Origin: a virus
DNA: 52,944 nucleotides
Strand: one strand, 5' to 3'
Virus record (IMG/VR): IMGVR_UViG_3300046460_000200
Coordinates: 1-52,944 of that record
Shown: positions 25,251 to 32,884 of the stretch, in pieces
Position numbering within the stretch: the stretch's first letter is position 1
Layout: each line of letters begins with the position of its first letter
Notes under the pieces: model-generated
Databases searched by the model: none
What the model was told of the DNA's origin: nothing
The model's input: the letters and a program-made list of their open reading frames with translations, nothing else
Translations under genes and position numbers: made by a program

Positions 25251-26030
25251 ATGGCCTTCGCCCCGGCGCGAGAGGTGTTGCCCTACGCGGCGATCCTCGG
25301 CGCGGACTTTTCCTACGACTGGTTGCTGGAGCACGACGACGGAACGTCGGAGCCGCTGGGCCAGGTGATCGCGGCGCGGGTCCAGCTTGATCGCCGCGGG
25401 CTGCTGGCCGCGTCGATGTCGTTCGATCTCGGCCCGAACCTGGAGATCCTGGCGCCGAACGTCGTTCGCTTCACGGTCGACAAGCTGGAGCGCGCCGCCT
25501 GGGGAGAGGGCACGTACGACGGCGCGCTGTTCCTGAGCTGGCCGGATGGCACGGACGAGGTGGTCGCGCTGTTCACGGTCGCGGTCGTGCCGATCGGCAA
25601 GGCCCCCTCGGGACAGGACGGCGGGCGAAGCGTCCTGCGCCGCGTCGTCAACGCCACGAGGATCATCCGCACGGCCGGCGGACGACTGTCCAGCATCGTG
25701 CCGCAAATCCAGCTCTCGGCGAGCGAGTTCCTGGAAGACCTCGAGCCGGGCGCCGTGGTGGGGATGCTGAGCGTCGATCCCCCCGGCGCCGAGCTGACCT
25801 ACAGCTTGGCCGACGATGGTGACGGGCTCTTCGAGATCGAGGACGGCTTCAAGCTGGTCTTGGCCCGCCAGGCCAGCGCGGACGCCGATCCCACGGTCGA
25901 CATCGTGGTCGAGGGCGCCGTCGGCGACGGCGACACCCGCCTGCGAGCGGGCTTCACCCTGACCGTGATCGACGTCTTCAGCGGCGACCAACTCGATTTC
26001 TCGGACCCCGACAATTCGGGCTGGGCCTGA
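25251..26030 (+). CDS. Tail fibre-region protein with cadherin-like segment
   Basis: This 259-residue protein begins at ATG 25251 with GGAG eight bases upstream; ATG 25236 is an alternative that lacks a good ribosome site. The first 150 residues are strand-rich and unrecognised. About residues 165-240 resemble a cadherin-type domain (GAELTYSLADDGDGLFEIED). It is likely an accessory fibre protein of the virion. Confidence 0.6.
   Translation: MAFAPAREVLPYAAILGADFSYDWLLEHDDGTSEPLGQVIAARVQLDRRGLLAASMSFDLGPNLEILAPNVVRFTVDKLERAAWGEGTYDGALFLSWPDGTDEVVALFTVAVVPIGKAPSGQDGGRSVLRRVVNATRIIRTAGGRLSSIVPQIQLSASEFLEDLEPGAVVGMLSVDPPGAELTYSLADDGDGLFEIEDGFKLVLARQASADADPTVDIVVEGAVGDGDTRLRAGFTLTVIDVFSGDQLDFSDPDNSGWA
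25456..25468. repeat. Variant of dispersed palindrome with T centre (CGAACGTCGTTCG)
   Basis: Both arms are perfect but the centre is T, so it is outside the C/G set. It falls in the largest gap between full sites (22394-29954), so it may be a functional member. Confidence 0.6.
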
Positions 26031-26065
26031 CGCCTTCAGCTTTTTTCACAAGGAGATCGCAACAC

Positions 26066-26989
26066 ATGAAACGGCACCTCTTCGCGGTGTTGGCGCTAGC
26101 GATGACGGCCCTTTCCGGGCCCGCGTTCGCGGCCGACAATTTCCAGGTCAAAGACGGCACCGCCGTCCTGATCACCAAGAGCTCGAAGGACGTCGGAGGC
26201 GTCCACCACGAGCGGCAGATCATGGAAGGGGTGACGGCCGGCGGTGTCACCACCCAGGTCAAGGTGTTGTCCGACGGCACCCTCGTGGCCGATCCGGTGG
26301 TCGCCACGGACGCCAAGCTGGCCACCCTGATCACTAGGATCGACAGCCTGATCACGGCCCTGGGCACGCCGGCCTCGGCGAGCGGTCAGTCGACGACGAA
26401 CGGCAGCCTGTCGTCGATCGACGGCAAGCTCACTGGCCTCGCGACCGACGCCAAACTGGAACAGGTGCGAGCGCTGCTCGCATCGCCGCTGGCGGTGACG
26501 CTCTCGGGCGTCGCGACGGCGACGAACCAGACCACGGCCAATGCGAGCCTTGCCTCCATCGACGGCAAGGTCACGGGGTTGGCCACGGCGGGGGGTCAGA
26601 CGACGGCGTCGGGCAAGCTGGACACTCTGCACAACGACCTGACCAAGCCGGACCTAGCGGCCAGCGGTGTGACGCCCGTCACTGGGACCATCACCGGTGT
26701 CGGCAGCACGGCGAGCTTCCCCGCCAAGGCCGGCCGACCGTTCAATTTGATCCTCTACGCCACCGGCTCGACGACGCCGGGGTCCAGCCTGGGCGGCAGT
26801 ACGGTCTATCTGGCCCGCTCGCTGGATGGCGGTACGACCTGGCTGCCGATCACCGCGTCAGGCTCGACCATCTACAGCTTCACCACCCTGGCCAACGAGA
26901 ACCTTTATGAGGGTCAAGCCGGGGTCCTCTTCCGCCTGACGACGTCGGTCTACGGCGGCACGTCCATGCCCTTCGGGTTCTTCCAATGA
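26066..26989 (+). CDS. Sec-exported protein with repeats, tail region
   Basis: This 307-residue protein has a textbook signal peptide: basic KRH, a hydrophobic core, and AFA before AD (cleavage near residue 22). Its ribosome site AGGAG is clear. The middle holds two similar segments built on SIDGK(L/V)TGLAT (about 111-121 and 153-163) separated by helical parts. The end is a beta-rich domain with SLDGGTTWLPI, common in phage adhesins. An exported product among tail genes is odd. It may modify or decorate the cell surface instead of joining the virion. Its stop overlaps the next ATG. Confidence 0.75.
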   Translation: MKRHLFAVLALAMTALSGPAFAADNFQVKDGTAVLITKSSKDVGGVHHERQIMEGVTAGGVTTQVKVLSDGTLVADPVVATDAKLATLITRIDSLITALGTPASASGQSTTNGSLSSIDGKLTGLATDAKLEQVRALLASPLAVTLSGVATATNQTTANASLASIDGKVTGLATAGGQTTASGKLDTLHNDLTKPDLAASGVTPVTGTITGVGSTASFPAKAGRPFNLILYATGSTTPGSSLGGSTVYLARSLDGGTTWLPITASGSTIYSFTTLANENLYEGQAGVLFRLTTSVYGGTSMPFGFFQ

Positions 26990-28521
26990 AAATCCTGACC
27001 CGCATCAGGACGGCGTTCCTCGCCGCCCTCGGCGTGCTGGTGCTCTGCGCTCAGCCCGCCTTCGCCCCGCAAGCCTTCGCCCAGGTCGACGGTCCCATCG
27101 CCAAGAAGGCCTCGGCCGGCGTCGACGCCTCAAAGGTCGCCGTCTCCAAATACACCCTCGCGGCCCGGCTGCTGGCCGGCGTCGACAAGGGTTACGACCC
27201 GTCGATCACGTACCCCGGCACGGTCACCGAGACGACCCAGATCTCGCAGCTTACCGGCCTGGACTACGACGGCGGCAAGTTCCTCAACGACACCGCCAAC
27301 TGCAACCCGGTCGGCGGCGGCAAGAGCCCGACGGCCGCGCTCAGGGTCCGGTACAATAACGGCGGTTTCGTCTGCTACACCGACGCGCCGGATTTCGAGT
27401 TCTACGCCAACACCGGGCGCTACGAGATCTATGTCGACGGCAAGCCGCTGGCCGGCAATCCGTTCAACACGGTCACGCCAAACGTCCAGAAGAAGGTCGC
27501 CCTCGGCTCGGCCAAGCTGCGTCGCATCGAGTTCCGCTTCAACAAGGCCACGACGACCATCACCGGGATCACGGTGCGCAAGCCGTACTCGGTTTGGCCG
27601 GCTCCCGTCATCGGCCCCCTGGTCTTCTGGCAAGGCGACAGCTGGGGCGAGGGTCCTCCCTACGGCGACCTGGTGAACCCGGGCGACGGCTACATCATGC
27701 AGCTGGGCCGGATGAACAACTGGAACACCGTCGCCGCAGGGATCGGCGGCACCGGTTGGCTGGCCAGCCCGCCAAACGACGCCCTGCCCCGGGCCGAGAC
27801 CTTGGCGGACTACCCGAACGCGGCCCTCATCGGGTGGTCGTTCGGGATCAATGACGGGTCGGCCGTCCCGGCCGACATCACGACGGCGGTGAAGGCCACG
27901 CTGACCCGGGCACGAGTCCTGCAGCCCAATGCCCTGTTCGTCGTTACGGGGCCCTGGCGCGGTCCGGGTCAGGCCCCGTCGCAGGCGATCTCCGACGCGG
28001 TCAAGGCGGGCTTCGACGCGGTCAAGGACGACCGCATGCTGTTCATCGACACCTATGCGGAGAACTGGCAGAACGGCGTCGGGGCCGGCTACGGCGGCCT
28101 CGCCCGATCGGGCCCGCTGACCTTCACCAGCACGCCGACGGCGGCCACCAGCGCCACCCTGACGGCGGCGTGGGGCGGGGCGAACGGCTCCTACACCGTC
28201 ACCTTCCAGACGGCGACGGGCGGGGTGAACAAGACCATCACCCTGACCAACGGTTCGACCGCCGTGTCCTGGACCGGCGCGGTCACGGCCACCTCGGTCG
28301 ACGCGTGGGCCGTCAACTCCACCGGCGGTAATTCCGACCTCTACTTCGTCAACGATCTGATCCATCCGGGCGTCATCGGCCACACCTACCTGGCCCGCCG
28401 CCTGACGGACGACATCGTCAAGTGGCTGAGGACGATCGTCGCCGAGCGCGGCGTCGTGGTCGGGGCGCTCGCCGTCCCGGCCAACGACAACTGGCCGACT
28501 GAAGAGCGCTTGGCCGCCTAG
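26986..28521 (+). CDS. Secreted SGNH/GDSL-type esterase
   Basis: This 511-residue protein has a signal peptide (hydrophobic 8-22, AFA-QV cleavage near 32). An N-terminal beta-sandwich-like domain is followed by an SGNH hydrolase with block I GDSWGEG (catalytic Ser, about 220), block II GIGGTGW and block V DLIHPG (Asp/His pair, about 460). A strand-rich insert (about 380-440) separates the blocks. SGNH esterases in phages often deacetylate surface polysaccharides. It overlaps the previous exported gene, so the pair is translated together. Confidence 0.8.
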   Translation: MKILTRIRTAFLAALGVLVLCAQPAFAPQAFAQVDGPIAKKASAGVDASKVAVSKYTLAARLLAGVDKGYDPSITYPGTVTETTQISQLTGLDYDGGKFLNDTANCNPVGGGKSPTAALRVRYNNGGFVCYTDAPDFEFYANTGRYEIYVDGKPLAGNPFNTVTPNVQKKVALGSAKLRRIEFRFNKATTTITGITVRKPYSVWPAPVIGPLVFWQGDSWGEGPPYGDLVNPGDGYIMQLGRMNNWNTVAAGIGGTGWLASPPNDALPRAETLADYPNAALIGWSFGINDGSAVPADITTAVKATLTRARVLQPNALFVVTGPWRGPGQAPSQAISDAVKAGFDAVKDDRMLFIDTYAENWQNGVGAGYGGLARSGPLTFTSTPTAATSATLTAAWGGANGSYTVTFQTATGGVNKTITLTNGSTAVSWTGAVTATSVDAWAVNSTGGNSDLYFVNDLIHPGVIGHTYLARRLTDDIVKWLRTIVAERGVVVGALAVPANDNWPTEERLAA

Positions 28522-28547
28522 GGCCGATCAAACCCGCGAGGTGCATC

Positions 28548-28721
28548 ATGAACCTGTCGCTACGCCTCGCGGGGCTTTGGCTCGCGGCCCTGACCCTGGC
28601 CGCCTGCGCCTCGGCTCCGCCCCGCTCGGGGCCGATGGCTGACGGCCCGCCCGTCATGCCGCCGCTCGGCTGGCTGGCCTATTGCGCCGCCCATGGGGAC
28701 GATCCGTCATGTTCCCGCTGA
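28548..28721 (+). CDS. Lipoprotein leader fragment of a split BTLCP peptidase
   Basis: This 57-residue frame begins with a lipoprotein signal (lipobox LAAC, Cys20) and ends with PPLGWLAYCAAHGDDPSC. That end matches the N-terminal region of transglutaminase-like cysteine peptidases (BTLCP), as I recall the family. The rest of the peptidase follows in the -1 frame from 28709. A -1 change at codon 28710-28712 would give an intact protein of about 182 residues. As read, it is either a separate short lipoprotein or a broken gene. Confidence 0.7.
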   Translation: MNLSLRLAGLWLAALTLAACASAPPRSGPMADGPPVMPPLGWLAYCAAHGDDPSCSR

Positions 28722-29095
28722 CCGGCGAGCGCTGGCGGCAGCTCGAAGCCGTCCAGGCCGACGTCAACGCCCGTGTCGGCTACCGCACCGACCTGTCGTT
28801 GTACGGCGTCGAGGAGCTGTGGGCGGTCGCCGATCGCCAGGGCGACTGCGAGGACTACGCCCTTGCCAAGCGCCGGGCCTTGCTCGCCCAGGGCTGGCCG
28901 GTCTCGGCCCTGCGACTGGCCGTCTGCGCCACGTCCTCGGGCGAGGGGCATGCGGTCCTGACTGTCGACACCGACCAGGGCGTCTACGTCCTGGATAACC
29001 GCCGCCCGTTCGTCGAGCCGTGGGCGGCGCTGCCCTACACCTGGATCAAGCGCCAGTCGGCCAATGGGCCGGGCTGGGTTTCGATCTCCGCTTAA
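28709..29095 (+). CDS. BTLCP transglutaminase-like cysteine peptidase, catalytic part
   Basis: This 128-residue frame has the family's catalytic set: Cys47 in GDCEDYALAKRR, His81 in GEGHAVL and Asp96 in VLDN. It also has the YGVEELW segment and ends with WIKRQS, as BTLCPs do. The ATG at 28709 has no Shine-Dalgarno and lies inside the preceding frame (13-base overlap). Bacterial relatives, including LapG, cleave surface adhesins in the periplasm. Without the upstream leader this part would be cytoplasmic, so joined expression or frameshifting matters. Confidence 0.75.
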   Translation: MFPLTGERWRQLEAVQADVNARVGYRTDLSLYGVEELWAVADRQGDCEDYALAKRRALLAQGWPVSALRLAVCATSSGEGHAVLTVDTDQGVYVLDNRRPFVEPWAALPYTWIKRQSANGPGWVSISA

Positions 29096-29130
29096 GCCTT
29101 TCCATTCCTCTGTTCGAAAGGGTCCCTCCA

Positions 29131-29664
29131 ATGGGTGAGGGTTTGCTGCTCGGCGTCGTGTCGGGCGGGAGCGCCGTGATCGCCGTAGCGGTCAAGTCGC
29201 TGGTCGACTGGGTCAACGAGCGCTCGAAGGCGAAGTCGGCCGTCGCGGCGGCCGAGGCGCAGGCGCCGGCGCAGGTCGCCTTGTCACAGGCCGCGTTCGC
29301 CGCGGCGCTCAACACCCAGGCCGAGGGGTTCATCCGCATCCTTCAGGCGGACAGGGCGCACCTCGAGGAGAAGGTCGCCGACCTCGAAACGAAGATCGAA
29401 GAACAGGCCGCCAAGCTGCGCGAGCAGGACGGCGTCATAGAGGCGTTGCGGCGCGCTCACGAAGACTGCCTCGGCGAAAACCGAAATGCCGACCAGCGCT
29501 ACCACTCGCTCGAAGCCGAGCTGCGCCGCCTCGGCGTGCCGATCCACGCCAGCGCCAAGGCCACGGGCCTGATCGAGCTGTCAGGCGGCAAGGCGACCGT
29601 CCTGATGTCCACCCACGACAAACCCCCGCGACGTCGTCGCAGAGCAAGGAAGGAACCACAATGA
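29131..29664 (+). CDS. Membrane-anchored coiled-coil protein, lysis region
   Basis: This 177-residue protein has one N-terminal membrane segment (about 4-22), then a long coiled coil (about 28-125) rich in Ala, Glu, Lys and Leu. The tail is strongly basic (PPRRRRRARK). It directly precedes and overlaps the holin candidate. It could be a lysis accessory or antiholin. No family recognised. Confidence 0.65.
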   Translation: MGEGLLLGVVSGGSAVIAVAVKSLVDWVNERSKAKSAVAAAEAQAPAQVALSQAAFAAALNTQAEGFIRILQADRAHLEEKVADLETKIEEQAAKLREQDGVIEALRRAHEDCLGENRNADQRYHSLEAELRRLGVPIHASAKATGLIELSGGKATVLMSTHDKPPRRRRRARKEPQ

Positions 29665-29942
29665 CCGACCCTGAAATCACCAAGCCGCCGATCGTCGTCG
29701 CGGCCGACCCGACCATGGCTCAGGCCGAGACCCTGATCGGCCAGCTCGTGCCCGCCCTCGGCGGCATCGTCATCGCCTTCGGCGTCTTGACGACCGAGAA
29801 GTGGGCGGCGGTCGCCGGCCTGCTGCCGATCGTGCTGAGCGGCGTGTGGCGCGTATGGCGGACCACGCGCAACCAATCGAAGCTGCGCGCCCTGGCCCAG
29901 GCCGCGCCGGACGACGTCGGCCACGTCAGGCCCAAGCGCTAG
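29661..29942 (+). CDS. Holin candidate
   Basis: This 93-residue protein has two hydrophobic segments (about 27-44 and 47-65) and a basic C-terminus, the pattern of a small class II-type holin. It stands immediately before the endolysin and overlaps the previous stop. Holins open the inner membrane to release or activate the endolysin. Function inferred from topology and neighbours. Confidence 0.65.
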   Translation: MTDPEITKPPIVVAADPTMAQAETLIGQLVPALGGIVIAFGVLTTEKWAAVAGLLPIVLSGVWRVWRTTRNQSKLRALAQAAPDDVGHVRPKR

Positions 29943-29953
29943 GCCGCTTCACG

Positions 29954-29966
29954 CGAACGCCGTTCG
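29954..29966. repeat. Dispersed palindrome site 7 (CGAACGCCGTTCG, extended)
   Basis: A full match with centre C. The symmetry extends to 17 bp (CGCG...CGCG, 29952-29968). It occupies the gap between the holin and endolysin genes. Confidence 0.88.
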
Positions 29967-29989
29967 CGACTTTTCACCAGGAGATCATC

Positions 29990-30682
29990 ATGGACGTCCG
30001 CGACCTTCAGGGGCGCTTGAAGACGGCTGGCCATTACGCCGGCCTGATCGACGGCAAATTCGGCCCGAAGAGCTCGGCCGCCTTCCGGGCGGCCCTGACC
30101 TTCCCCGTCAGCCGCGTCACCAATGTGCAACTCGCCGCCGCCGCTCAGCCTCATGGCCTGACGCTGTCGCTCGTCGGCACGCTGGTCGATGTCGAGGCCA
30201 GCGGGCAGGGGCAGGACCCGGCGACGGGCTTGCCTGTGATCCGCTACGAGGGTCACAAGTTCCAGGCCAAGACCGGGGGCGTGTTCGATCGCGGCTACCC
30301 CGACCTGTCGTTCGCCTACTCCGAACGCAAGGCCCACCCGCAGCCGGCGGCCCAGCCCGCCCGCTGGGCGATCCTCGAAGACGCCGTCGCGCTCGTGCCC
30401 GGCGCGGCCCTCGAGGCGACCAGCTGGGGCCTCGGCCAGATCATGGGCTTCAACTACGCCGCCTGCGGGTTTGGCGACGTCTGGGGCTTCGTGCTGGCCA
30501 TGGCCTCGGGCGAGGCCGAGCAAGTGGCCGCGATCCTGGCGTTCCTGAAGTCCGAAGGTCTGCTGGTTCATCTCCAGAACAAGCGATGGGACCGCCTGGC
30601 CGCCGGCTACAACGGCGAGGCCAATGTCGAGGAATACGCCGGGCGTCTGGCCAAGGCGTATGCGCGGAGGGGCGGGCGATGA
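29990..30682 (+). CDS. Endolysin: N-acetylmuramidase (DUF3380) with N-terminal binding domain
   Basis: This 230-residue protein starts with a peptidoglycan-binding-like repeat (DLQGRLKTAGHYAGLIDGKF, about 5-37). The muramidase domain follows, with likely catalytic Glu69 in DVEASG and the family segments VIRYEGHKF and TSWGLGQIMGFNY. AGGAG lies upstream. No signal peptide is visible, so it needs a holin. It is followed by overlapping spanin genes. Confidence 0.9.
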   Translation: MDVRDLQGRLKTAGHYAGLIDGKFGPKSSAAFRAALTFPVSRVTNVQLAAAAQPHGLTLSLVGTLVDVEASGQGQDPATGLPVIRYEGHKFQAKTGGVFDRGYPDLSFAYSERKAHPQPAAQPARWAILEDAVALVPGAALEATSWGLGQIMGFNYAACGFGDVWGFVLAMASGEAEQVAAILAFLKSEGLLVHLQNKRWDRLAAGYNGEANVEEYAGRLAKAYARRGGR

Positions 30683-31275
30683 GCTGGGCCGCCCTGAAGC
30701 TCTTCCTCGCAACGCCGCTCGGCCGAGCGCTCGCCGGGATCGTCGGCGGCCTCGCCGTCATCGCCGCGCTCATCGCGGGCCTGTTGCTGCTGCGCGCCGT
30801 CTGGATCGGCGAGGGCGTGGCCCAGGAGAAGGCTGCAGAGTCCTCGAGGCTTGAGGCGGCGACCAAGGCGGTCGCCAAAGTCAACACCGGCGGCGCGAAG
30901 ATCACGTCCGACGTCGCCACGAAACTCGCCGAGAAACGCACCGAAATCCGCTGGCGCACCCGCGTCCAGCTTCAGGAGGTAATTCGCTATGTTCCTGTCG
31001 AAAGCGATCGTGCTTGCATCGTTGGCCTTGGCGCTTGGCGCGTGCACCAGCACGCCTTTGCTGGCCTGCCCGGACTTCCCGACCTCGCCGGTCGACCTGT
31101 CGAAACCCCTTCCGGAGTTCCGCTCTCGGATCTCGTCGCCGACGACGTCGACTTCGCCGGGACCGCCTACGACTGGCGCGCAGAAGCCCTAGCCTGGCGC
31201 GAGTGGTATCCGCGCTGGGCCGCACTCTGGAAGGCCAACATCAGGACGCCGCCGGTTGAACCGCCGTCACCCTGA
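30679..31275 (+). CDS. Inner-membrane spanin (Rz-like)
   Basis: This 198-residue protein has one N-terminal membrane helix (about 18-41) followed by an Ala/Lys/Glu-rich helical periplasmic region (48-95), the plan of Rz-type i-spanins. The second half is unusually long and contains the embedded Rz1 frame. It overlaps the endolysin stop (ATGA) and is the last late gene before the terminator. Confidence 0.75.
   Translation: MSWAALKLFLATPLGRALAGIVGGLAVIAALIAGLLLLRAVWIGEGVAQEKAAESSRLEAATKAVAKVNTGGAKITSDVATKLAEKRTEIRWRTRVQLQEVIRYVPVESDRACIVGLGAWRVHQHAFAGLPGLPDLAGRPVETPSGVPLSDLVADDVDFAGTAYDWRAEALAWREWYPRWAALWKANIRTPPVEPPSP
30989..31192 (+). CDS. Outer-membrane spanin (Rz1-like lipoprotein), nested in Rz
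   Basis: This 67-residue lipoprotein has a signal peptide with lipobox ALGAC (Cys19) and a Pro/Ser/Thr-rich mature part. It lies wholly inside the Rz gene in another frame, as in lambda. AGGAGG lies about eight bases before the ATG. Rz and Rz1 together fuse the inner and outer membranes at lysis. Confidence 0.85.
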   Translation: MFLSKAIVLASLALALGACTSTPLLACPDFPTSPVDLSKPLPEFRSRISSPTTSTSPGPPTTGAQKP

Positions 31276-31300
31276 CCGATCGCGTGGCGGTCGAACAAAG

Positions 31301-31332
31301 AAGCCCGCCGTCTCGGCCGAGACGGCGGGCTT
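31301..31332. terminator. Strong bidirectional intrinsic terminator
   Basis: AAGCCCGCCGTCTCGG (31301-31316) is perfectly inverted in 31317-31332 and followed by TTTTT (31331-31335). A shorter A-run is on the other side. It lies between the convergent spanin and SRAP genes and ends late transcription. Confidence 0.92.
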
Positions 31333-31339
31333 TTTGCGT

Positions 31340-31924
31340 TCAGCCGAAAAGGTCCGGTGGCGGGAAGTCACGCACAACGTCGAGCGTGCCGGCTGGCGCT
31401 GGCGCGAGCATGTCGGCCTGGGGCCGCGTGAGGTCCAGCCAGTCGCGCCCGCCCTCAGCCGACAGCAGAACGATTTGGCGGTCATGGTAGGGTTTGATGT
31501 CGGGACCGGGCTCTGTCGTCAGCATCGTCCAGCAGCCGTTCTTCACGATGCCGGCGATCCAGAACAGCGGGTTGTCGACCATCGTGAACTTCCAGCGCGT
31601 CATGCGCTTCTGCCCCGGCGTCAGCTTGGCTGTGAACTCATAGAAGGCGTCGGCGGGGATCAGGACGCGGTCGCTCTTGGAGAAGTCGCGGCCGTCGGAC
31701 TGGAAGTTGAACACCGGTCCCTTCGGACCCGGCCAAGCCCACTTGGTCATAGATACGACAGCCTGGTCGCCGATGTGGCGCACGATCGGCGCGAGCTCGG
31801 TCATCTTGATTTCTGGGCGCGGCTCGAAGTTGGAGGCCTGGCCGTCCCAGACGACCGGGAGCCTGAGCACCTTGTTCCAGGTGGCGAAGAGGTCGCCGGT
31901 CTTGAGGCTGTAGAGGTTGCACAT
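31340..31924 (-). CDS. SRAP-domain protein (SOS response-associated peptidase, HMCES/YedK-like)
   Basis: This 194-residue protein begins MCNLYSL; after Met removal Cys2 becomes the reactive N-terminal residue of SRAP proteins. The conserved RVLIPADAFYEF (active-site Glu) and PYHDRQIVLL (His) segments are present. The family forms a covalent crosslink with abasic sites in single-stranded DNA, which shields them. I moved the start to 31924 because the family needs Cys2. The start overlaps the stop of the upstream 56-residue gene, so both are one unit ending at the shared terminator. Confidence 0.93.
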   Translation of the reverse strand: MCNLYSLKTGDLFATWNKVLRLPVVWDGQASNFEPRPEIKMTELAPIVRHIGDQAVVSMTKWAWPGPKGPVFNFQSDGRDFSKSDRVLIPADAFYEFTAKLTPGQKRMTRWKFTMVDNPLFWIAGIVKNGCWTMLTTEPGPDIKPYHDRQIVLLSAEGGRDWLDLTRPQADMLAPAPAGTLDVVRDFPPPDLFG

Positions 31925-32094
31925 CAGGGGGCCTCCCAGATTTTGACGTGCCACCAGCCGCCCAAGGCGTCGATGAACGTCTCAGCGTAGTAGGCCGCGT
32001 CCGTGCGTTCGCGGACGTGATCTGGAGGAACATCCGACCCACTCAGCTCCAGATCGGGGGCTCGGTTCGGCTTGGGGTTTCTCGTATCGCTCAT
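31924..32094 (-). CDS. Small protein co-transcribed with SRAP
   Basis: This 56-residue frame ends ...WEAP and its TGA overlaps the SRAP ATG. It begins with a charged, Pro-rich part (MSDTRNPKPNRAPDLELS) and ends with an aromatic segment (GGWWHVKIW). It is too short for standard ORF cut-offs. No family recognised. The translational coupling suggests a role tied to SRAP. Confidence 0.65.
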   Translation of the reverse strand: MSDTRNPKPNRAPDLELSGSDVPPDHVRERTDAAYYAETFIDALGGWWHVKIWEAP

Positions 32095-32117
32095 GTTCCC
32101 AACCCTAGCGGGGCGAC

Positions 32118-32140
32118 GATCGCTCGCCTACCTTCTCGAT
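32118..32140 (+). promoter_or_regulatory. Possible leaderless promoter ahead of 32141
   Basis: The element CTCGCCTACCT lies 9-19 bases before the ATG and aligns, at the same distance, with CTCAGCTATCT before the gene at 32885. It resembles the alphaproteobacterial -10 (GCTANAWC), so transcription would start at or near the ATG. No Shine-Dalgarno is present. Confidence 0.4.
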
Positions 32141-32380
32141 ATGGCCGACATGCCCGACATCCCCGATCCGCACCCCAACCTGGTCGCCAAGGAAGTCTCC
32201 GAGGTGCTGGCTGAATACGGCCCTGCCACGACGCCGGAGGACTACGAGCGCTTGGCGCGCGGCGCGGATGCTAATCCCAAGTCGTACGACGGCGGGCCCG
32301 CCCTGGCGCGTGCGGTGGCGGCGGAGCTGCGTCGCCGCGCCGACCACATGCGTCGAGGAGGAATCGGACCGCTGCTTTAG
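32141..32380 (+). CDS. Hypothetical small protein
   Basis: This 79-residue protein starts with a Pro/Asp-rich stretch and continues with helices (VAKEVSEVLAEYG and ALARAVAAELRRRADHMR). No family recognised. It is divergent from the SRAP unit, with only 46 bases between, and its end overlaps the stop of the convergent DUF3606 gene by four bases. Confidence 0.6.
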   Translation: MADMPDIPDPHPNLVAKEVSEVLAEYGPATTPEDYERLARGADANPKSYDGGPALARAVAAELRRRADHMRRGGIGPLL

Positions 32381-32556
32381 TCCTTCTTGAGGTAGCGCTC
32401 GACCTCGGCGGCGCTGACGCCGACGACGGTCACGGCCTGGATCAGGTCCTCTTCGCTGACGCCGAACTTCTCGGTCCAGTACCGCACTTCATGCGGCTCG
32501 TTGACGTTGACGCGGGCGCGGTCCTGGGGTCCGCGATCTTGCAGGTTGTCGGCCAT
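32377..32556 (-). CDS. DUF3606 protein
   Basis: This 59-residue protein fits DUF3606: RGPQDRARVNVNEPHEVRYW followed by TEKFGVSEEDLIQAV and a closing helix ending in YLKK. The function of the family is unknown; it is common in alphaproteobacteria and often on mobile DNA. The second ATG (32556) is preferred because AGGGAG lies six bases upstream. Confidence 0.85.
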   Translation of the reverse strand: MADNLQDRGPQDRARVNVNEPHEVRYWTEKFGVSEEDLIQAVTVVGVSAAEVERYLKKD

Positions 32557-32589
32557 GTTCATCTCCCTGTTGGACAGGAAGAAGCGCCG

Positions 32590-32829
32590 CTAGCGGCGGC
32601 GGGTTGCACGGGACGTGTCACGCGCGGCAGACAGGCCGACCCGCGACGGCGCCCAGGCGTCCACGATCTGGTGAAGGCCGGCGGCGGCGACGTCGGCCGC
32701 CTTGCCGCGCGCGCGGGGCAGGCGTCGTGACCCGTAGGCGCTGGAGACGCAGACGTCCTTGCCGTCTTCCTCGTAGGTGCCGTTGTACTTCACGCCGCCA
32801 TGGCTGATCTGGATGGATTTCATTGTCAT
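32590..32829 (-). CDS. Hypothetical small basic protein
   Basis: This 79-residue protein has a strand-rich first half (SIQISHGGVKYNGTYEED) and a basic C-terminus ending in ATRRR. ATG 32823 is an alternative start. No family recognised and no strong ribosome site seen. Confidence 0.55.
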   Translation of the reverse strand: MTMKSIQISHGGVKYNGTYEEDGKDVCVSSAYGSRRLPRARGKAADVAAAGLHQIVDAWAPSRVGLSAARDTSRATRRR

Positions 32830-32861
32830 GGGGAGAACAACGGTAGCGTGGGCGAGAGCGA

Positions 32862-32884
32862 TCCGACTCAGCTATCTCCCGTCC
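32862..32884 (+). promoter_or_regulatory. Possible leaderless promoter ahead of 32885
   Basis: CTCAGCTATCT ends nine bases before the ATG. GCTATCTC matches the GCTANAWC-type -10 of Caulobacter housekeeping promoters closely. The gene lacks a Shine-Dalgarno. Confidence 0.45.
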
